Shown one piece after another: positions 60,694-64,000 of a stretch of DNA of 64,000 nt. The translations under genes were made by a program, and so were the position numbers. This stretch comes from Pimelobacter simplex (GTDB taxonomy: Bacteria; Actinomycetota; Actinomycetes; Propionibacteriales; Nocardioidaceae), in contig NZ_CP096276.1 in the NCBI RefSeq assembly GCF_024662235.1, positions 4,278,001-4,342,000 of the forward strand, in the 5' to 3' direction. The notes under the pieces were generated by a model, which was not told the origin of the DNA, made no database searches, and saw only the letters and a list, made by a program, of their open reading frames with translations. Each line of letters starts with the position of its first letter. The stretch's first letter is position 1.

Positions 60694-61534
60694 GAGCGAC
60701 CACCTCCGCACGGTCCTCGCGCTCGTCGCGCTCGTCGCGCTCGTCGCGCTCGTCGGTCAGCTCGATCGGGTCGGCGCCGAGGTAGGCGGCGATCACCACC
60801 GGGTCCTGCTGGATCCGGTCGGGACGATCGTCGGCGATGACGCGTCCCGACTGGAGGACCGTCACGTGGTCGGACAGGCTCATCACCAGCTCCATGTCGT
60901 GTTCGACGAGCAGCACGGTCAGCCCGAACTGCTCGCGGCACTCGCGGATGCGCTCGCCCAGGGCGCGCGACTCCGCATCGTTCATCCCCGCGACGGGCTC
61001 GTCGAGGAGGAGGACCTCGGGCTCCGCGCAGAGCGCACGGGCGATCTCGGTCTTCTTGCGCAGGCCATAGGGGAGGACGCCGACCGGATCGGCCAGATGT
61101 CCCTCCAGACCGAGGATCTCGGCGACCTGCCGCACCACCCCGTCGTCCGTACGGCGTTCGCGGCGCGCCGCCGGCAGGGCCAGCGCCGTGCCGAGGAGTC
61201 CCGCACGGGTGCGGTGGTGCCGGCCGAGCCGGAGCACGTCGGCGACGGTGAGCGCGTCGGGCAGGACCAGGTTCTGGAAGGTCCGGGCGACGCCGCGGCC
61301 GATGATCCGGTGCCGGGGCACGCGATCGAGCCGCTCCCCGGACAGCCGCACCGTGCCGGCAGCCAGGGGGTAGAGGCCTGTCATCGCGTTGAAGCAGGTC
61401 GACTTCCCCGCTCCGTTGGGGCCGATGATCGCGTGGATGGTGCCCGGCGCCACCGAGAACGAGACGTCGTCGAGCGCGACCACGCCGCCGAACCTGACGG
61501 TGAGGCCCTCGGCCTGCAGGATCGGCTCAACCAT
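60686..61534 (-). CDS. livG: ABC transporter ATP-binding protein LivG
   Basis: A 282-residue ATPase: Walker A HAIIGPNGAGKSTCFNAM, LivG-type ARTFQN, signature YGLRKKTEIARAL (a variant of LSGGQ), Walker B VLLLDEPVAGMN and switch His in LLVEHDMELVM. The tail ends with four repeats of Asp-Glu-Arg, encoded by 9-base tandem units, which is not usual for LivG. Overlaps LivF by 8 bases at its start and LivH by 8 at its end. Energises the importer. Confidence 0.94.
   Translation of the reverse strand: MVEPILQAEGLTVRFGGVVALDDVSFSVAPGTIHAIIGPNGAGKSTCFNAMTGLYPLAAGTVRLSGERLDRVPRHRIIGRGVARTFQNLVLPDALTVADVLRLGRHHRTRAGLLGTALALPAARRERRTDDGVVRQVAEILGLEGHLADPVGVLPYGLRKKTEIARALCAEPEVLLLDEPVAGMNDAESRALGERIRECREQFGLTVLLVEHDMELVMSLSDHVTVLQSGRVIADDRPDRIQQDPVVIAAYLGADPIELTDERDERDERDEREDRAEVVARG
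60721..60753. repeat. 9-bp tandem repeat in livG
   Basis: Four units of CGCTCGTCG in frame near the livG stop, coding for the DER repeat of the C-terminal tail. Confidence 0.8.
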
Positions 61535-62288
61535 GGGCGTTCGCTCCGGTCGGCACGGCTGCGGCCGTGTGCTTGCCGAGGCTGACCGCGAGCAGCAGGT
61601 CCGACGAGGCCAGCTCGTCGGCCGGACCGTCGGCGACGATCGTGCCCCCGTGCATCAGGTAGGCGTGGTGCGCGACCGACAGCGCGAGCTTGGTGTTCTG
61701 CTCCACCAGCAGCACGCTCGTGCCGGACCGATTGACCTCGCGGACGGTGTCCATGATCTGCCGCGCGACCAGCGGGGCGATGCCGAGCGACGGCTCGTCC
61801 ATCAGCAGCACCCGAGGGCTGCTCATGAGCGCCCGGCCGATGGCGAGCATCTGCTGCTCACCACCGGACAGCAGCGCGGCGGGCTGCTGCGCCCGGTCCG
61901 CGAGGACCGGGAACAGCTCGTGCACCCATGCCTTGGTCTTGCGCGCCTGGATCCGCGAGCGGACCGACAGCGCGCCGGCCGCCAGGTTGTCCTCGACGGA
62001 CAGCTGGCCGAAGACCCGCCGCCCCTCGGGCACCTGGACGATGCCGGCGCGGACGATCCGGTCGGCCCGGCTGCGGGTGAGGTCGAGGGCCTCGCCGTGC
62101 GCGGTGCCGGCGACCACGCGGCCGCCCTGCCCACCGAGGATGCCCGACAGGGTGCGGAGCAGCGTCGTCTTGCCGGCACCGTTGTTGCCGAGCAGGGCGA
62201 CGATCCGCCCGTCGTCCACCCGGAGGCTGACGTCGTGGAACACCTCGGCGGCGCCGTAGCGCACGGCGAGACCCTTGACCTCGATCAT
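61527..62288 (-). CDS. livF: ABC transporter ATP-binding protein LivF
   Basis: A 253-residue ATPase: Walker A VALLGNNGAGKTTLLRTL, Q-loop VPEGRRVFGQLSVEDNL, signature LLSGGEQQMLAIGRAL, Walker B VLLMDEPSLGI and LLVEQNTKLAL. ATG 62288 is preferred to GTG 62291 because AGTAGG stands at a normal distance. It lies 7 bases after the lipoprotein gene and overlaps livG by 8. Partner ATPase of LivG. Confidence 0.94.
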   Translation of the reverse strand: MIEVKGLAVRYGAAEVFHDVSLRVDDGRIVALLGNNGAGKTTLLRTLSGILGGQGGRVVAGTAHGEALDLTRSRADRIVRAGIVQVPEGRRVFGQLSVEDNLAAGALSVRSRIQARKTKAWVHELFPVLADRAQQPAALLSGGEQQMLAIGRALMSSPRVLLMDEPSLGIAPLVARQIMDTVREVNRSGTSVLLVEQNTKLALSVAHHAYLMHGGTIVADGPADELASSDLLLAVSLGKHTAAAVPTGANAHG

Positions 62289-62295
62289 CACGGAC

Positions 62296-63558
62296 CTACT
62301 TCACGTAGCCCTGCGCGTCGGCGTACGCCGCGGCGGCGTCGCTCTCCTCGGGACCGGCGACGATGACCGCGCCACCCTCGGCCTTCGGGTCCGGCTTGAG
62401 GATGAAGCTCGCCAGCGACGGTGCCGCGCCGGGCGTCGAGTAGTCGAGGTCCACGCCGAGTCCGTCGGTCTCGATCTTGCCGACCTTGGCCATCGAGGCG
62501 GTGATGCTCTGCGGCGTCAGGTCACCGTCGTCGCAGGCCTGCTGGAGTGCCTTGTGGAGCACGCCCGCCATCAGGTAGCCGGCCGCGACCGGCGCGGTGA
62601 TCGGGCGGCCGTCGGCCTGCTTCTCCCAGGCGGCGAGCAGGTTCTGGACCGCCGGGGCGTCGGAGCTGAACGGCGCGCTGTTCGACGTGAGCACGACGTG
62701 GTCGACGATCGCGTCCTTGGCGGCGCCCTGGACGTCGCCCTGCGAGAGGAGGTTCGTGGCGAGGATCGTGACGTCGTACCCGCTGGCAGAGGCGACGGAC
62801 GCGGCCGAGACGGTCGGGCCGCCCGCCGTACCCATCACGATGACCTTGGCGCCCGCCCGCTTGAGGGTGTTGACCTGCGAGGTCGCATCGGTGGCGGTGC
62901 TGTCGATCTTGGTGTGCTCGACCTTGAGCCCGAAGTGCTCGGCCGCGCCGTCGACGCCCTTGGTGACCGCCTCGCCGATGCCGTTGGGGTAGGCGATGAC
63001 GCCGATGGTGTCGCCCTTCGCGAGCGTGCCCTCGTCGACCAGGTGGCTGATCCCGTTGACCGCCTCGACGTCGTAGGGCGTGCCGGGCATGAACGCCTGG
63101 TGGACCGCGAGCAGCAGCGGGTCGTAGGAGCCGGCCATGACGGCCAGGCCGTCCTTCTTGAGCCGGCTCTCGAGCGTGATCGCGTCGGTGCCGGGCGAGA
63201 GGTTGGCGACGGCCGCGACGTCACCGCTGAGACCGGTGTACTGCGTCATCGTCTCCTGCGAGTTGTACTTGTTGTCGCGGGCCTCGATGGCCACCTGGCG
63301 CTCGCAGACGCCGCCGTCGGCGTTGACCTTGTCGAAGTAGAGCTTTACGCCGGCCACGCCGTCCTGGCCGAGACCGCCGATCGGGCCGCTGAGCGGGACG
63401 AGCGCGGCCAGCGTGATGCTGTCCTTGGTGACGCCGGCGCCCATCTTCACGCCGTCGGCGCCGACGCCACCGGAGGCCTCGTCGGCTTTGGACGAGCAGG
63501 CCGAGACCGCCAGGCCCAGGGCGAGCGCGGGGGCGACGGCTTTCACGAACGTTTTCAT
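62296..63558 (-). CDS. livK: ABC transporter substrate-binding lipoprotein LivK-like
   Basis: A 420-residue periplasmic-type binding lipoprotein. The signal peptide MKTFVKAVAPALALGLAVSAC has a lipobox (VSAC, Cys21). The mature part has ITLAALVPLSGPIGGLGQDG, VAAVANLSPGTDAI and VIVMGTAGGPTVSAASVA, the two-lobe type I fold of amino-acid/aromatic-acid HAAT receptors. Gene order K-F-G-H-M plus two CoA ligases suggests import of an organic acid rather than leucine. ATG 63558 is the only start that yields the signal peptide. Confidence 0.93.
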   Translation of the reverse strand: MKTFVKAVAPALALGLAVSACSSKADEASGGVGADGVKMGAGVTKDSITLAALVPLSGPIGGLGQDGVAGVKLYFDKVNADGGVCERQVAIEARDNKYNSQETMTQYTGLSGDVAAVANLSPGTDAITLESRLKKDGLAVMAGSYDPLLLAVHQAFMPGTPYDVEAVNGISHLVDEGTLAKGDTIGVIAYPNGIGEAVTKGVDGAAEHFGLKVEHTKIDSTATDATSQVNTLKRAGAKVIVMGTAGGPTVSAASVASASGYDVTILATNLLSQGDVQGAAKDAIVDHVVLTSNSAPFSSDAPAVQNLLAAWEKQADGRPITAPVAAGYLMAGVLHKALQQACDDGDLTPQSITASMAKVGKIETDGLGVDLDYSTPGAAPSLASFILKPDPKAEGGAVIVAGPEESDAAAAYADAQGYVK

Positions 63559-63634
63559 GTGTTCTCCCAGGTACGACGGTGTGACAGGTGAGATGGGCTC
63601 GTCTGGCGCGCCCGGACCGCGCGCAGGACGCTTC

Positions 63635-64000
63635 TTAGGAGGGGCGGCGCTGGTTGACGGCACGGACGGCGATCAGCGCGGCGGCACCGGCCAGGCAGAC
63701 GGCGAGTGCCGCTGCCCCGGACCAGGCCGGCAGGTCGATCCCGAAGGCGGCGTCGAGCGACCAGCGCCCCGGGCCGACGAGGGCGAGTGTGGCGCCCGCG
63801 ATGCCGAAGGTGAGGGGCAGCTCGAAGCCGCGCTGGGCCGCCCAGACGCCGTACGGCCAGTGGACGGAGCAGGCGACGACCATCACCGCAGCGACGATCG
63901 CCCCGGCGAGCGGGGTGACCAGCCCGGCGATGAGCAGGACCGCGCCGACCGTCTCGGAGGCGGCGGCGATGACCACCATCGGCCGCCCCGGCCGGTAGCC
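63635..64000 (-). CDS. DoxX-family membrane protein, C-terminal part (gene continues past the window)
   Basis: The frame is open to the window edge, so the N-terminus lies beyond it. The visible 121 residues hold three or four hydrophobic helices; the GYRPGRP and ETVGAVLLIAGLVTPLAGAIVAA stretch is typical DoxX. It uses a TAA stop, unusual in this window. It stands 76 bases before the livK gene on the same strand and could share its operon. This is the second DoxX gene here; the other is in the Rieske cluster. Confidence 0.75.
   Translation of the reverse strand, partial: GYRPGRPMVVIAAASETVGAVLLIAGLVTPLAGAIVAAVMVVACSVHWPYGVWAAQRGFELPLTFGIAGATLALVGPGRWSLDAAFGIDLPAWSGAAALAVCLAGAAALIAVRAVNQRRPS

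Noticed and set aside
1..64000. tRNA, rRNA, insertion sequence, integrase or prophage genes
   Set aside because: None was recognised on either strand; intergenic gaps are short and no transposase-type or integrase-type protein is encoded. A tRNA scan would settle the RNA part.

Overview
The window is high-GC actinobacterial DNA. Codons end overwhelmingly in G or C, GTG starts are common, and many same-strand genes overlap by 1-8 bases. A maleylpyruvate isomerase of the mycothiol-dependent type, a sequence matching the KstR operator consensus and a WXG100-like protein point to mycothiol-producing, steroid-degrading Actinomycetota; the overall gene style suggests Nocardioidaceae (Nocardioides or Pimelobacter). 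This is inference, since no rRNA or other marker gene is present. I saw no tRNA, rRNA, CRISPR array, transposase, phage gene or riboswitch, and no gene-free stretch longer than about 220 bases.

Layout. (1) 2-3145, plus strand: end of a gentisate-pathway operon (aldehyde dehydrogenase end, gentisate dioxygenase, FAH-family hydrolase, maleylpyruvate isomerase). (2) 12652 down to 3155, minus strand: a second aromatic cluster with HyuA, a HyuB fused to an acetone-carboxylase-gamma-like zinc domain, a Rieske oxygenase, a DoxX protein, a LigB-type extradiol dioxygenase, an alpha/beta hydrolase, an IclR regulator and a FAH-family enzyme. A class II aldolase is divergent from it across a region with two IclR-style palindromes. 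(3) 13609-18931: SDR, AraC regulator and a two-component flavin hydroxylase laid out like pheR-pheA2A1, then an MFS exporter. (4) 19089-29567: thioesterase, secreted GH16 glycosidase, BtuF-like protein, HerA-like ATPase, LytR_C protein, K+/H+ antiporter, a KstD-like flavoprotein behind a KstR-type site, and an aminotransferase. (5) 29564-35577: poorly characterised genes including a WXG100-like / EspG-like / hydrolase-like trio, and a membrane acyltransferase. (6) 35736-40639: diiron oxygenase, ferredoxin reductase, TetR and Baeyer-Villiger monooxygenase operon. (7) 40664-45896: VWA/MoxR pair, XRE-TPR regulator, NERD protein. (8) 45997-52681: two TetR regulatory units controlling a hydrolase, an MFS exporter and a VOC protein, followed by an isolated leuC-like gene. 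(9) 52701-64000, minus strand: a complete LivK-F-G-H-M transporter, two acyl-CoA ligases, a GntR regulator, a D-tartrate-dehydratase-like enzyme, a ketopantoate-reductase-like enzyme and a second DoxX gene.

The genes together describe an accessory catabolic region for aromatic and steroid-like substrates. Uptake is by the Liv system, CoA activation by ligases, hydroxylation by Rieske, flavin, diiron and BVMO enzymes, ring cleavage by gentisate and LigB dioxygenases, and hydrolysis by alpha/beta and FAH enzymes. Each unit carries its own regulator, and several have visible palindromic operators. A second theme is small repeats or hairpins that incorporate stop codons at gene ends.
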